This document shows, one piece after another, positions 8,113-16,731 of a stretch of 61,203 nucleotides of DNA (its first letter is position 1; every line of letters begins with the position of its first letter). The stretch lies in assembly GCA_030018695.1 (NCBI GenBank), contig JASEHI010000005.1, positions 1 through 61,203 on the forward strand. The letters run 5' to 3'. Both the position numbers and the translations under genes were made by a program. A model generated the notes under the pieces. That model did not search any database, had not been told where the DNA came from, and was given only the letters and a program-made list of their open reading frames with translations. Origin of the DNA: Anaerolineales bacterium (GTDB taxonomy: Bacteria > Chloroflexota > Anaerolineae > Anaerolineales > Villigracilaceae).

Positions 8113-8466
8113 TTGGCAAACATTAAGTCTCAAATCAAACGTAACCGTCAGAATGAAAAACGGCGTATAAAAAACCGCGTCTACCGCGGCGCGGCTCGCA
8201 CTGCGATCAAGAAAGCCCGTACAACCTATGAAACCGGCAATGCCGAGTTATCTAAAGCTGCTGTGCTGGTAGCGGTCAGCATGTTGGATAAGGCCGCTCA
8301 AAAGGGTGTCATTCATAAGAATAATGCGGCGCGACGCAAGTCCCGCCTGATGAAGCAACTGGCGGCGCTGGGGCCAACAATGGCTCAAGAAGCAGCCCCA
8401 GCGGTGGAAGCTGAACCGGTTAGGAAACCGGCGAGAAAGACGACCAGAAAGACAGCCAAGGCATAG
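8113..8466 (+). CDS. rpsT: 30S ribosomal protein S20
   Basis: A 117-residue S20, which binds 16S rRNA in the small subunit. The N-terminus ANIKSQIKRNRQNEKRRIKN and KGVIHKNNAARRKSRL are diagnostic. The start is TTG at 8113, placed by GGAGGAAGG at 8100-8108. The C-terminus carries an extra Ala/Glu stretch and a basic tail (RKPARKTTRKTAK) beyond the usual length of about 88, probably an additional RNA- or DNA-binding tail. It is a single-gene unit ended by a strong hairpin at 8490-8518. Confidence 0.95.
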   Translation: MANIKSQIKRNRQNEKRRIKNRVYRGAARTAIKKARTTYETGNAELSKAAVLVAVSMLDKAAQKGVIHKNNAARRKSRLMKQLAALGPTMAQEAAPAVEAEPVRKPARKTTRKTAKA

Positions 8467-8489
8467 TCTTTCGCTTAATTATTGCTTTG

Positions 8490-8518
8490 GAAGCGGGAGT
8501 GAGTAAGCTCCCGCTTTT
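8490..8518 (+). terminator. Rho-independent terminator of rpsT
   Basis: AAGCGGGAG pairs with CTCCCGCTT across a short TGAGTAAG loop, followed by TTTT. Confidence 0.9.
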
Positions 8519-8628
8519 ACGCGTATCCAAACTTTACCCCATGTTATAATCCCCGCCTGCAACTCCCCACAGCTCCCTCGAATTATCGAGAAATTACTCC
8601 AGCATGTTCCAACGCTGTCAGGTGAAAG

Positions 8629-10584
8629 ATGTTTGATAAAGAGCGGCAAGCAATTGAAGCAAAAATCCGCACTTATTGTGCGCAAAACGAGATCCCACTT
8701 GGCGAGCTAAAATGGGTTCCAATCCCATTCAGCGGGGAGTGGGGTTTCTCGACCTCTTTTTTTCAGGCGGCGGCCAATGAGGCGCGGACAGGGAAAAAGA
8801 TCGCGGTGCCGCAGCGCGCCCAGGAAATCGCGGAACAGGTACGAGGTCCGGTGAGCGACCTGCCCGGCATCCGCCGCGTGGAGGCCGTCAAGGGTTACCT
8901 CAATCTTTACTTTGATACGGCCGAATATGCCCGTCGCGTGGCGGATACGGTGCTGGAACAAGGCAACCGCTTCGGAGCTGGACCAGCCAAGGGCGAGCGC
9001 GTCATGGTCGAGTACGCCCAACCGAACACGCACCACTCGTTCCACATCGGCCACGCCCGCAACGCCATCCTGGGCGAGACGCTGGCGCGCATCGTGCAGT
9101 TTGCCGGTTTCGATACCATCCGGGCTTCGTACCCTGGCGACATGGGATTGGGCGTTATCACCGTTCTGTGGGCCTATGACAAGTTTTACAAAGACCAGCA
9201 GCCGCAGGGCATCCACGAACGCGGGCAGTGGCTGGCTAAGATTTACGTCGAAGCGATCAAACTGCTGGAGGCGAAAGAGAACGAGACGCCTGAGGAGAAA
9301 GTACAGCGCGAGGTCCGCGAGGCGGAGAGACGTGAGATATATCGAAAGTGGGATGCGGGCGATCCCGAGGTGCGGAATTTGTGGCTTGAAACCCGCGAGT
9401 GGAGTTTGGAAGAACTGCGCGATATCCTGTGCATCCTCGACATCAACATTGATGTCTGGTTCTTCGAGAGCGATGTGGACGGGCCATCCAAGGCGATTGT
9501 GGAAGAGCTTATTTTGCGCGGTATCGCCGACGATGAGCGCCCGCAGGGCGGGGCGGTGATCGTCAAGATTGACGAAAAACTGGGCTTGACGAAGGAAAAA
9601 TATCGCACCAATGTCCTGCTACGCTCGGACGGGACAAGCCTATACCTGACTAAAGACCTGGCGCTGGCCAAGGTCAAGTTTGAGCAATATCAGGTGGATC
9701 GGTCAATTTATGTCGTTGACGTGCGCCAGAGCATGCACTTGCAGCAAGCCTTCGCAATTCTGAAATTGTGGGGCTTCAAACAGGCGGAGAAGTGTTTTCA
9801 CCTCGGCTATGGATTTGTCAGCCTGCCGGAGGGCGCCATGTCGGCGCGGCGCGGACGGGTGGTGTTGTTCAAGGACGTGGCCGACGAGGCTGAACAGCGC
9901 GCTCTGGCAGCCATGGGTGAACGTACGCCGGAGATGCCCGAGTCTGAGCGGCGGATTATTGCGCAGCAGATCGGTCTGGGCGCGCTAAAATACGCCCTGC
10001 TTTCGGTGGATAATAACAAGGACATCGTCTTCAACATTGACGAGGCGCTCAACTTCGAAGGTCACACCGGTCCGTATATTCAGAACGCCCATGTGCGGGC
10101 GGCAAGCATCCTGCGCAAATCCAACGTCGAACGTCAAAAATCGGGCGCGTTTGACCCTTCGACACCGTTCGTCCGCAGGATCGCTTCGCTGATGCCGCGA
10201 ACAACGGTGGCACGCCGGCCGTCTCGCCCCGGCGGGCCGGGTCTCTCGGCCCGAACGGGGTGCGAGACGGCAAGCTCAGGGCAGGCTCTTCGACCCGTGT
10301 CGTTCGACTATGAGCTGACAACTCACGAAGTGCAATTGATTGATTTGATTTCACGTTTTCCAGCGGCGGTCGAGCAAGCGGCCAACGAGTATCGTCCGCT
10401 GGTCATCGCCAATTATGCCTTCGATCTGGCGAATGAGTTCCATAGTTTTTATCACGCGGTCCCCGTGCTACAGGCCGGCTCCGAAGACGTGAAGAATGCC
10501 CGCCTGCAGCTGGTGGCCGCGGCCAGGCAGACTCTCGCGAATGCCTTGTGGCTTTTGGGCATTACAGACCCGGAAGTGATGTGA
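8629..10584 (+). CDS. argS: Arginyl-tRNA synthetase
   Basis: A 651-residue class I synthetase charging tRNA-Arg. The HIGH motif is at residues 139-142 (NTHHSFHIGHARN), and AMSARRGRVV near residues 403-412 occupies the KMSKS position, with Ala and Arg in place of the usual lysines. An N-terminal Add1-type domain and the C-terminal anticodon-binding helices are present. Between about residues 505 and 560 an insertion of repeat-derived sequence (SRPGGPG...) sits in frame at the junction with the anticodon-binding domain. Other argS proteins are usually about 550-590 residues, so the insertion accounts for much of the excess. A TATAAT hexamer at 8545-8550 is a likely -10 box. Confidence 0.95.
   Translation: MFDKERQAIEAKIRTYCAQNEIPLGELKWVPIPFSGEWGFSTSFFQAAANEARTGKKIAVPQRAQEIAEQVRGPVSDLPGIRRVEAVKGYLNLYFDTAEYARRVADTVLEQGNRFGAGPAKGERVMVEYAQPNTHHSFHIGHARNAILGETLARIVQFAGFDTIRASYPGDMGLGVITVLWAYDKFYKDQQPQGIHERGQWLAKIYVEAIKLLEAKENETPEEKVQREVREAERREIYRKWDAGDPEVRNLWLETREWSLEELRDILCILDINIDVWFFESDVDGPSKAIVEELILRGIADDERPQGGAVIVKIDEKLGLTKEKYRTNVLLRSDGTSLYLTKDLALAKVKFEQYQVDRSIYVVDVRQSMHLQQAFAILKLWGFKQAEKCFHLGYGFVSLPEGAMSARRGRVVLFKDVADEAEQRALAAMGERTPEMPESERRIIAQQIGLGALKYALLSVDNNKDIVFNIDEALNFEGHTGPYIQNAHVRAASILRKSNVERQKSGAFDPSTPFVRRIASLMPRTTVARRPSRPGGPGLSARTGCETASSGQALRPVSFDYELTTHEVQLIDLISRFPAAVEQAANEYRPLVIANYAFDLANEFHSFYHAVPVLQAGSEDVKNARLQLVAAARQTLANALWLLGITDPEVM
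10147..10305. repeat. In-frame repeat insertion inside argS
   Basis: A nested palindromic block. The outer flanks resemble the CCCTTCGAC...CTCAGGGCAGG type seen in murD; the inner part pairs GCCGTCTCGCCCCG with CGGGGTGCGAGACGGC. It is translated in frame as a low-complexity loop. The exact borders are approximate. Confidence 0.75.
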
Positions 10585-10604
10585 ATTCCACGTTTGCAGG
10601 TTGG

Positions 10605-10648
10605 AACGTTCCAACGTGCAAACGTGCAAACGTGCAAACGTTAAAACG
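10605..10648. repeat. Octamer tandem repeat (unit ACGTGCAA) before the GTPase gene
   Basis: Three to four 8-nt units, ACGTGCAA, preceded by GGAACGTTCC, form most of the leader between argS and the next gene. A similar AACGTTCG octamer tract is inside murG at 27157-27207. Confidence 0.85.
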
Positions 10649-10662
10649 ACAAGGAGATGAAC

Positions 10663-11982
10663 ATGCCAATCCGTACCCTCATCATGGGCGCCGCCGGGCG
10701 TGACTTCCACAACTTCAACGTCTATTTCCGCGATAATGCAGATTACGAAGTGGTGGCTTTCACTGCGACGCAGATCCCGGATATCGCCGGCCGCACCTAT
10801 CCGGCCGCGCTGGCCGGGAAGCAATATCCTAAAGGTATCCCGATCCATGCCGAGAGCGACCTGCTCAAACTTATCCAGGATTTACATGTAGACCAGGTCG
10901 TCTTCGCCTACTCGGACGTGCCGCACGAGTACGTCATGCACAAGGCTTCGATGGTACTGGCCGCCGGGGCGGATTTCCGCCTGATGGGGTTGAAGTCCAC
11001 CCAGGTCAAGTCCAGCAAGCCGGTCGTCTCGGTCTGCGCCGTTCGCACCGGATCCGGCAAAAGTCAGACGACCCGCCGCGTCTCGCTCATCCTGCGCGAG
11101 ATGGGCTACAAGGTCGCGGCCATCCGTCACCCGATGCCTTACGGTGATTTGGTGAAACAGGAAGTCCAGCGCTACGCCAGCTACGCCGACCTCGACAAAT
11201 ATGAATGCACCATCGAGGAGCGCGAGGAATACGAACCGCACATTGACAACGGCGTGATCGTCTACGCGGGTGTGGATTACGAGAAGATCCTGCGCGCCGC
11301 TGAGAAGGAAGTGAATATCGTCCTGTGGGACGGCGGCAACAACGACTTCCCGTTCTACGTCTCGGACCTGAAAATCGTGGTGGCCGACCCGCACCGCCCC
11401 GGGCACGAGAGCAGCTACCACCCCGGCGAAGTCAACTCCCGCGACGCGGATGTCATCGTGATCAACAAAGTGGACACCGCCAACGCCGAGAACGTCATCA
11501 AAGTGCGCGAGAACCTGCGCCGGTTGAATCCCAAAGCAATCGTCATCGAAGCCGCTTCGCCGCTGTTCGTGGATGATCCGGCCGCGATCCAGGGCAAGCG
11601 CGTGCTGGTCATCGAAGACGGCCCGACGCTGACCCACGGCGAGATGGCCTACGGTGCCGGGTACGTGGCCGCCAAACGTTTCGGCGCGGCCGAGATCGTT
11701 GACCCGCGTCCGTTCGCGGTCAACTCGATCAAGGCTACTTATGAGAAGTATCCCAAGACCGGCCCCATCCTGCCGGCGATGGGCTACGGCGCGGCGCAGA
11801 CCAAAGACCTGGAAACCACCATCAACCAGTCTGACGTGGACATGGTCATCATCGGCACGCCGATTGACCTGAGCCGCGTGCTGAAGATCGAAAAGCCCTA
11901 CCAGCGTGTACGCTATGAGTTGCAGGAGATCGGTCAGCCCACGCTGGAGGAGATTTTGAAGGGGAAGTTTGGGAAGAAGTAG
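10663..11982 (+). CDS. Cyclic 2,3-diphosphoglycerate synthetase-like GTPase
   Basis: About 439 residues with a Rossmann-like N-terminal domain (IRTLIMGAAGRDFHNFNV) and a C-terminal P-loop domain with TGSGKSQTTR near residues 129-138, then WDGGNNDFPF and VVADPHRPGHE. This matches the family named after archaeal cyclic 2,3-diphosphoglycerate synthetase; bacterial members are common but their substrate is not established, so the name is only a family label. The second of two close ATGs (10663) is chosen, because AAGGAG at 10651-10656 is then 6 bases away. Codon use is like that of the housekeeping neighbours. A hairpin terminator follows. Confidence 0.85.
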   Translation: MPIRTLIMGAAGRDFHNFNVYFRDNADYEVVAFTATQIPDIAGRTYPAALAGKQYPKGIPIHAESDLLKLIQDLHVDQVVFAYSDVPHEYVMHKASMVLAAGADFRLMGLKSTQVKSSKPVVSVCAVRTGSGKSQTTRRVSLILREMGYKVAAIRHPMPYGDLVKQEVQRYASYADLDKYECTIEEREEYEPHIDNGVIVYAGVDYEKILRAAEKEVNIVLWDGGNNDFPFYVSDLKIVVADPHRPGHESSYHPGEVNSRDADVIVINKVDTANAENVIKVRENLRRLNPKAIVIEAASPLFVDDPAAIQGKRVLVIEDGPTLTHGEMAYGAGYVAAKRFGAAEIVDPRPFAVNSIKATYEKYPKTGPILPAMGYGAAQTKDLETTINQSDVDMVIIGTPIDLSRVLKIEKPYQRVRYELQEIGQPTLEEILKGKFGKK

Positions 11983-12020
11983 TCGGATAGTTGGTTGGTT
12001 TGGTCGTTTGATAGTCAAAG

Positions 12021-12057
12021 AACCGGTTGGCGAGCATCTGCTCACCAGCCGGTTTTG
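12021..12057 (+). terminator. Hairpin terminator before the restriction-modification gene
   Basis: AACCGGTTGGCGAGC and GCTCACCAGCCGGTT form an interrupted stem followed by TTGTT. A TATAAT at 12061-12066 directly after it is a plausible -10 box for the next gene. The bases between the preceding stop and this hairpin (11983-12015) carry a loose GGATAGT/GGTTGGT-type repeat. Confidence 0.75.
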
Positions 12058-12094
12058 TTCTATAATAGGGATATCCTTTTATGGAGAGACAGAC

Positions 12095-15000
12095 ATGCCC
12101 GCGCCTGAAATCATCAAACAACTTGTGGAACGATTTGGTCAACACCGTGACGCGTATCTGGCGGGGAAGTATAACGAGACGCAGTTGCGGAATGAGTTTT
12201 TGAATCCGTTCTTCGAGGCGCTCGGTTGGGACGTGTTGAACAGGTTGGGATATTCGGAAGACAACAAGCACGTCATCCACGAGGATTTGCTGGAAGTGGA
12301 AGGAGTGAAGAAGACGCCCGATTACGCCTTCAAGGTGGGACGCGAGCGCAAGTTTTTTGTGGAGGCGAAGAAGCCTTCGGTCAACATCGAGACCAATCCA
12401 GAGTTTGCATTTCAATTGCGCCGTTATGTTTGGTCGGCAAAACTGCCGCTTGGCATCCTGACGGACTTCGAAGAGTTTGCGGTGTATGAGTGTCGAAGCA
12501 AGCCCACACCTGCGGACAAGGTGCGGACGGGGCGCGTGATGTTATTGGGTTACAAGGATTACGTCGAGAAGTGGGATGAGATCGCGTCCATTTTTTCATA
12601 CAACGCGGTGATGACGGGTGAGTTCGATAAGTTCGCCAACAGCGCGGCGAAGAAGAAAGGCACCGCCGAAGTGGACGATGCTTTTCTGGCGGAGATCGAG
12701 GGCTGGCGTGAGGCGCTGGCAAAAAACCTGGCGCTGCGAAACAAGACAAAGGTTGAAAATGAACGGGATTTGAATTTCGCCGTCCAGATGATCATTGATC
12801 GAATCATCTTCCTGCGGATTTGCGAAGACCGAAGCTTTGAACCAGAAAATCAGTTACAGGATTTGTTGAAACGCGAAAGCATTTACAGTGAATTGGTCAG
12901 GTTATTCGAGCGCGCCGATAAGCGCTACAACTCTGGCTTGTTCCATTTCAAGGATGAAAAAGGGCGCGGGCACGCGGACACGTTCACGTCGCAGTTGGAT
13001 GTGGACGATAAGGTCTTGAAGGACATCCTCAAGGATCTGTATTACCCCGCGCCGTACGTGTTCTCGGTAATCCCTGCGGATATTTTGGGGCAGATCTACG
13101 AGCAGTTTCTCGGCAAGGTGATTCGCCTCACGGCGGGGCATCAGGCGAAGGTGGAGGAGAAGCCCGAAGTGCGCAAGGCGGGCGGAGTATATTACACGCC
13201 GACGTTTATCGTGGATTACATTGTTATCAATACACTTGGAAAATTGTTGAATGGGGAAAAGAGAATAGAGAATGGAGAACAGAGAGTAGTGAGCGGGATG
13301 ACACCGAAGGAAGCCGCGCGCTTGAAAATCCTTGACCCTGCCTGCGGTTCGGGGACGTTCCTTTTGGGCGCGTTCCAATATTTGCTGGAATGGCATTTGA
13401 AATGGTACAGCGAGCATGACCCTGAGAAATGGGCAAAGGGAAAAGGCGCGGTTATTCATCAATCCAAAGATGGCTGGAAGTTGACGACCAACAAGAAGAA
13501 AGAAATATTGCTGAACAACATCTTCGGCGTGGACATTGACCCGCAGGCCGTGGAAGTGACGAAACTTTCCCTGCTCTTGAAGGTGATCGAAGACCCCGGG
13601 CAGTTGTCCATGCTGGATGAGCGCATCCTGCCTGACTTGGGGAAGAACATTCAATGCGGCAACTCGCTGATCGGGACGGATTATTGGGATGGACAGTTGA
13701 TGGTCGCTGCGCGTGAAGAAGAACGCGCCCGCGTCAATGCGTTTGATTGGAAGGCGGCTTTCCCCGAAGTGTTCGCGCAGGGCGGGTTCGATGCAGTGAT
13801 TGGGAATCCGCCATATATTCGTATTCAAGCCATGCAGGAATGGGCTTCGGAGCAGGTGGAGTTTTACAAGAAGAAATACAAAGCCGCCAGCAAAGGCAAC
13901 TATGATATTTATGTGGTCTTTGTTGAAAAGGCTTTGAGTCTTCTCAATGCAAAAGGAAAATTAGGCTTCATTCTGCCGCACAAGTTTTTCAACGCGCAAT
14001 ATGGCGAAGCATTGCGCGGCGTGATTGCAAAAGGCAAACATCTTGCCAAAGTGGTGCATTTTGGCGACCAGCAGGTTTTTGAAAATGCGACAACTTACAC
14101 TTGCTTGATGTTCCTTGATAAAGCAGGGCATGATGAATTTGAGTTTGAGAAGGTGCAGGATTTGAATGCTTGGCGCGCACCGACCTCCGAGTTCTTGGAG
14201 AACTCGGAGGTCTCGACGGCGGGCAAAATTGACGCCAGGCGTGTGACTGAAAGCGATTGGAATTTTTCGGTTGGCCAGAGCGCGGAGCTGTTTGAGAAAC
14301 TTTCTAAAATGCCAGTGAAGTTGGGTGATGTTAGCCATTTATTTGTCGGCCTTCAAACCGATGCAGACGATGTTTATATTGTTGAAGAAGTTGACCGAAA
14401 AAATGAAAAAGTTTTGTGTAGGTCAAAATACACAGAAAAAGAATATTGGCTTGAAGATAATCATCTAAAGCCGTTTCTCAAAGGCTCTCTCAATATTCGG
14501 CGTTATTACTTTTCAGATGCAAACAAAAGATTGATTTTTCCTTATGTCACTATTGACGGTAAATCTGTTTTGCTTGACGCAAAGGAATATCAGAAACAAT
14601 ATCCTTTGACCTGGGCGTATCTTGAAGAATGTAAATCTCGTTTATCTTCTCGAAACAAAGGAAACATGGGAAAAGATTGGTATGGTTATGTTTACAAGAA
14701 AAACCATACACGATTTGATAGTCCAAAATTGCTTGTTCCTTCTCTGGCAACAGGAAGTTGCTTTTCTGCCGACCTTGAAGGCAAGTATTATTTTGTTGGT
14801 AGCGGTGGAGGTGGTGGTGGCGGTTATGGGATAAGTCTATTGCCCGAAACTAATGTTAACTACCTATATCTTCTTGGGGTTTTGAATTCAAAACTTTTAA
14901 GCGCATATCTCAAAACAATAAGCACAACTTTTCAACAAGGATATATTGCCCTCAATCGTCAATACATTGAGCAACTTCCCATACACCCAATCAACTTCAA

Positions 15001-15211
15001 CGTCCCTGCCGAGAAAGCGCGGCACGACAAGATGGTCTCGCTGGTGGAGAGGATGTTATCGTTGCACAAGAGTCTCGCCTCCGCGCATACGCCGTCCGAG
15101 AAGGATCGTCTCATGCGGGAGGTGGAGTCCACGGATCGGGCGATTGATGGTCTCGTGTATGAGTTGTATGGGTTAACGGAAGAGGAAATAAAGATTGTGG
15201 AAGGAAGGTAA
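12095..15211 (+). CDS. Type IIG restriction-modification enzyme (Eco57I-like)
   Basis: A 1,038-residue single-chain restriction and DNA methyltransferase protein. The N-terminal nuclease domain resembles type I HsdR N-termini, with the PD-(D/E)xK residues Asp76 (TPDYAF) and Glu90-Ala-Lys92 (FVEAKKP). The N6-adenine methyltransferase domain has motif I DPACGSG at 414-420 and motif IV NPPY at 571-574. A TaqI/Eco57I-type specificity region follows, containing a run of glycines (GSGGGGGGGYG). ATG at 12095 gives the natural N-terminus; the upstream frame is a read-through. Two repeat inserts are in frame (13249-13299 and 14182-14212). Its last 50 codons are duplicated after the next gene. Confidence 0.93.
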   Translation: MPAPEIIKQLVERFGQHRDAYLAGKYNETQLRNEFLNPFFEALGWDVLNRLGYSEDNKHVIHEDLLEVEGVKKTPDYAFKVGRERKFFVEAKKPSVNIETNPEFAFQLRRYVWSAKLPLGILTDFEEFAVYECRSKPTPADKVRTGRVMLLGYKDYVEKWDEIASIFSYNAVMTGEFDKFANSAAKKKGTAEVDDAFLAEIEGWREALAKNLALRNKTKVENERDLNFAVQMIIDRIIFLRICEDRSFEPENQLQDLLKRESIYSELVRLFERADKRYNSGLFHFKDEKGRGHADTFTSQLDVDDKVLKDILKDLYYPAPYVFSVIPADILGQIYEQFLGKVIRLTAGHQAKVEEKPEVRKAGGVYYTPTFIVDYIVINTLGKLLNGEKRIENGEQRVVSGMTPKEAARLKILDPACGSGTFLLGAFQYLLEWHLKWYSEHDPEKWAKGKGAVIHQSKDGWKLTTNKKKEILLNNIFGVDIDPQAVEVTKLSLLLKVIEDPGQLSMLDERILPDLGKNIQCGNSLIGTDYWDGQLMVAAREEERARVNAFDWKAAFPEVFAQGGFDAVIGNPPYIRIQAMQEWASEQVEFYKKKYKAASKGNYDIYVVFVEKALSLLNAKGKLGFILPHKFFNAQYGEALRGVIAKGKHLAKVVHFGDQQVFENATTYTCLMFLDKAGHDEFEFEKVQDLNAWRAPTSEFLENSEVSTAGKIDARRVTESDWNFSVGQSAELFEKLSKMPVKLGDVSHLFVGLQTDADDVYIVEEVDRKNEKVLCRSKYTEKEYWLEDNHLKPFLKGSLNIRRYYFSDANKRLIFPYVTIDGKSVLLDAKEYQKQYPLTWAYLEECKSRLSSRNKGNMGKDWYGYVYKKNHTRFDSPKLLVPSLATGSCFSADLEGKYYFVGSGGGGGGGYGISLLPETNVNYLYLLGVLNSKLLSAYLKTISTTFQQGYIALNRQYIEQLPIHPINFNVPAEKARHDKMVSLVERMLSLHKSLASAHTPSEKDRLMREVESTDRAIDGLVYELYGLTEEEIKIVEGR
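13249..13299. repeat. Heptamer tandem repeat (unit GAATGGA/GAATAGA) inside the RM gene
   Basis: About seven degenerate 7-nt units translated as GEKRIENGEQRVVSG just before methyltransferase motif I. Confidence 0.85.
14182..14212. repeat. Perfect 14-bp-stem hairpin in frame inside the RM gene
   Basis: GACCTCCGAGTTCT and AGAACTCGGAGGTC pair perfectly around a 3-base loop and are translated as TSEFLENSEV. A longer palindrome with an AGACTTCCGAAGTCT core lies at 49849-49945. Confidence 0.9.
15062..15211. repeat. Direct repeat, left copy: 3' end of the RM gene
   Basis: The last 150 bases of the RM gene recur, roughly nine-tenths identical, immediately after rhuM (16215-16367). The two copies flank the RhuM gene as a direct repeat. 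Many differences are at third codon positions. Confidence 0.93.
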
Positions 15212-15213
15212 AA

Positions 15214-16206
15214 ATGAGCGATGAAATCATCCTATACACTTCGCCCGAAGGAAATAAAAGGGTTGCAGTCTATTATCAAGGCGAAACCGTCTGGCTGACA
15301 CAAAAGCAGTTGGCGGATTTATTTGATGTGGATGTCCGCACCATTAGCGACCACATGCAAACGGTTTTCCAAACGGGCGAACTCTCACAAGAATCAGTTA
15401 TCCGAAAAAATCGGATAACTGCATCCGACGGAAAATCGTACCTGACAAACCTTTACAACCTCGACGCCATTATCGCGGTTGGCTATCGCGTCAATTCAGT
15501 GCAAGCGACCCGCTTCCGCATTTGGGCAACGCAAACGCTCAAGGAATTTATCATCAAAGGGTTTGTGTTAAACGATGAACTCCTCAAACAAGGCACGCGA
15601 TTTGGCGTGGATTATTTCGACGAATTGCTGGAGCGTATTCGAGAAATACGCGCCAGCGAGCGCCGTTTTTATCAAAAGATCACCGACATTTACCAGCAAT
15701 GCAGTATTGATTACGATAAAGACGCCGAAATCACGCTGTTGTTTTTCAAGACCGTGCAGAACAAACTGCACTGGGCAATTACAGGCAAAACTGCCGCTGA
15801 GATCATAGCCGAACGCGCCAGCGCAAAAAAACCGTACATGGGATTAACGACATGGAAAAACGCGCCCAAAGGCAAAATTCTCAAGTCCGATGTTTCGATT
15901 GCAAAGAATTATTTGGAAGAAAACGAGATCAAAGGATTGGAACGAATCGTCAGCATGTATTTGGATTACGCCGAAAACCAGGCCGCGCGTCAAATCCCCA
16001 TGAAAATGACAGAGTGGGTCAAGAAACTGGATGCCTTTTTGCAATTCAACGAATACGATATTCTGAACGACGCAGGCAGGGTCAGCCATGAAATTGCCAA
16101 AGCATTGGCTGAACAGGAATACGAAAAATTTCGCGTGAAGCAAGATCGGTCATTTGAGAGCGATTTCGATAGGGAAGTAAAGAAACTCCAGCACAGGAAG
16201 CGGTGA
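15214..16206 (+). CDS. rhuM: RhuM family protein
   Basis: A 330-residue RhuM-type protein. The N-terminus EGNKRVAVYYQGETVWLTQK leads into a helix-turn-helix-like stretch (QLADLFDVDVRTISDHMQTV), and RIWATQTLKEFIIKGFVLND is family-typical. RhuM was named from a Salmonella pathogenicity island but is widespread on accessory DNA and next to restriction systems; its function is unproven. It starts 3 bases after the RM stop with AAGGAAGG in front, so it is probably co-expressed with the RM gene. It is flanked by the duplicated RM 3' end, suggesting it was inserted. Confidence 0.88.
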   Translation: MSDEIILYTSPEGNKRVAVYYQGETVWLTQKQLADLFDVDVRTISDHMQTVFQTGELSQESVIRKNRITASDGKSYLTNLYNLDAIIAVGYRVNSVQATRFRIWATQTLKEFIIKGFVLNDELLKQGTRFGVDYFDELLERIREIRASERRFYQKITDIYQQCSIDYDKDAEITLLFFKTVQNKLHWAITGKTAAEIIAERASAKKPYMGLTTWKNAPKGKILKSDVSIAKNYLEENEIKGLERIVSMYLDYAENQAARQIPMKMTEWVKKLDAFLQFNEYDILNDAGRVSHEIAKALAEQEYEKFRVKQDRSFESDFDREVKKLQHRKR

Positions 16207-16367
16207 TGCTGGCATTGCACAAGAGTCTCGCCTCCGCGCATACGCCATCCGAGAAGGCTCGTCTCATGCGGGAGGTGGAGTCCACAGATAGGGCGATTGA
16301 CCGTCTGGTGTGTCAGTTGTATGGGTTGACGGAGGAAGAGATCAAGATTATGGAAGGGAGAGCATGA
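16206..16367 (+). pseudogene. 53-codon remnant of a second type IIG RM gene (3' end)
   Basis: Translates as LALHKSLASAHTPSEKARLM... to ...YGLTEEEIKIMEGRA, nearly the same as the C-terminus of the RM enzyme at 12095-15211 (LSLHKSLASAHTPSEKDRLM...). Its ATG overlaps the rhuM stop (TGATG) and its stop overlaps the ATG of the DUF3800 pseudogene (ATGA). It is either a separate RM locus that lost its body or the right-hand repeat made when rhuM was inserted. It cannot be functional as an enzyme. Confidence 0.88.
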
Positions 16368-16613
16368 CAGATACATCCCCCGCTGAACGCTTTTTGCACA
16401 TTTACTGCGATGAAAGCCGCCAAACCGCCGACCGCTACATGGTACTGGGCGGGCTGATTACCTTCCCGCACCAACGCCAAACAAGCCAAAGTTGCCCTGG
16501 CTGAAACCATCGCCCGTAAAGCAGGTCTGCTCAACCTGCGACAGCCTTCCCCACGCAGTTCTCGGAACTTTTCCATCTGGCATTTTCACTATCGAGCCCC
16601 CGTCAAAAAATAA
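16364..16613 (+). pseudogene. DUF3800 protein remnant with internal deletion
   Basis: The N-terminus LHIYCDESRQTADRYMVLGG is the DUF3800 start (the Asp-Glu-Ser motif of an RNase H-like fold). After TFPHQ the frame breaks near 16478, and the +1 frame continues with NAKQAKVALAETIARKAGLL, which looks like the family's C-terminus, ending at TAA 16611-16613. The roughly 150-200 middle residues are missing, so an internal deletion joined the two ends out of frame. DUF3800 genes often lie next to restriction and defence genes. Confidence 0.75.
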
Positions 16614-16658
16614 AACGCCTCAAGCCCTACGCCCTTGCGGGCTACCCTGAAAGGGTTT

Positions 16659-16679
16659 CCGTGACATCATCACGGTTTT
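16659..16679 (+). terminator. Small hairpin terminator after the accessory island
   Basis: CCGTGA and TCACGG pair around CATCA and are followed by TTTT. Confidence 0.7.
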
Positions 16680-16695
16680 CGGACTTGATGGCGTC

Positions 16696-16725
16696 TTGAC
16701 TATATTATATAACAATTCGTATAAA
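16696..16725 (+). promoter_or_regulatory. Candidate obg promoter, split from its gene by the 149-bp element
   Basis: TTGACT at 16696-16701 and TATAAA at 16720-16725 are 18 bases apart. The 149-bp element is inserted directly downstream (duplication starts at 16724), so transcription would begin at or inside the element. Without the insertion the promoter would lie about 110 bases before obg. Confidence 0.55.
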
Positions 16726-16731
16726 AATTTC

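Noticed and set aside
10882-12045. Long minus-strand frame (387 codons) opposite the GTPase gene
   Set aside because: It mirrors the coding strand of a clear protein, has no family resemblance and no ribosome site. Likewise the long frames opposite ftsZ (18473-19495), the Agl23-NHL gene (38494-39762), the acyl-CoA synthetase (45701-46831) and the PaaK-like gene (52979-54277).
11969-12094. N-terminal extension of the RM enzyme
   Set aside because: The 42 codons include a terminator hairpin and repeat DNA; the family N-terminus begins at 12095.
14802-14830. Frameshift in the glycine run of the RM enzyme
   Set aside because: The frame stays open with recognisable sequence on both sides; polyglycine loops occur in such proteins.
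15214-16206. Specificity subunit of the RM system
   Set aside because: The protein matches RhuM throughout; type IIG enzymes carry their own specificity domain.
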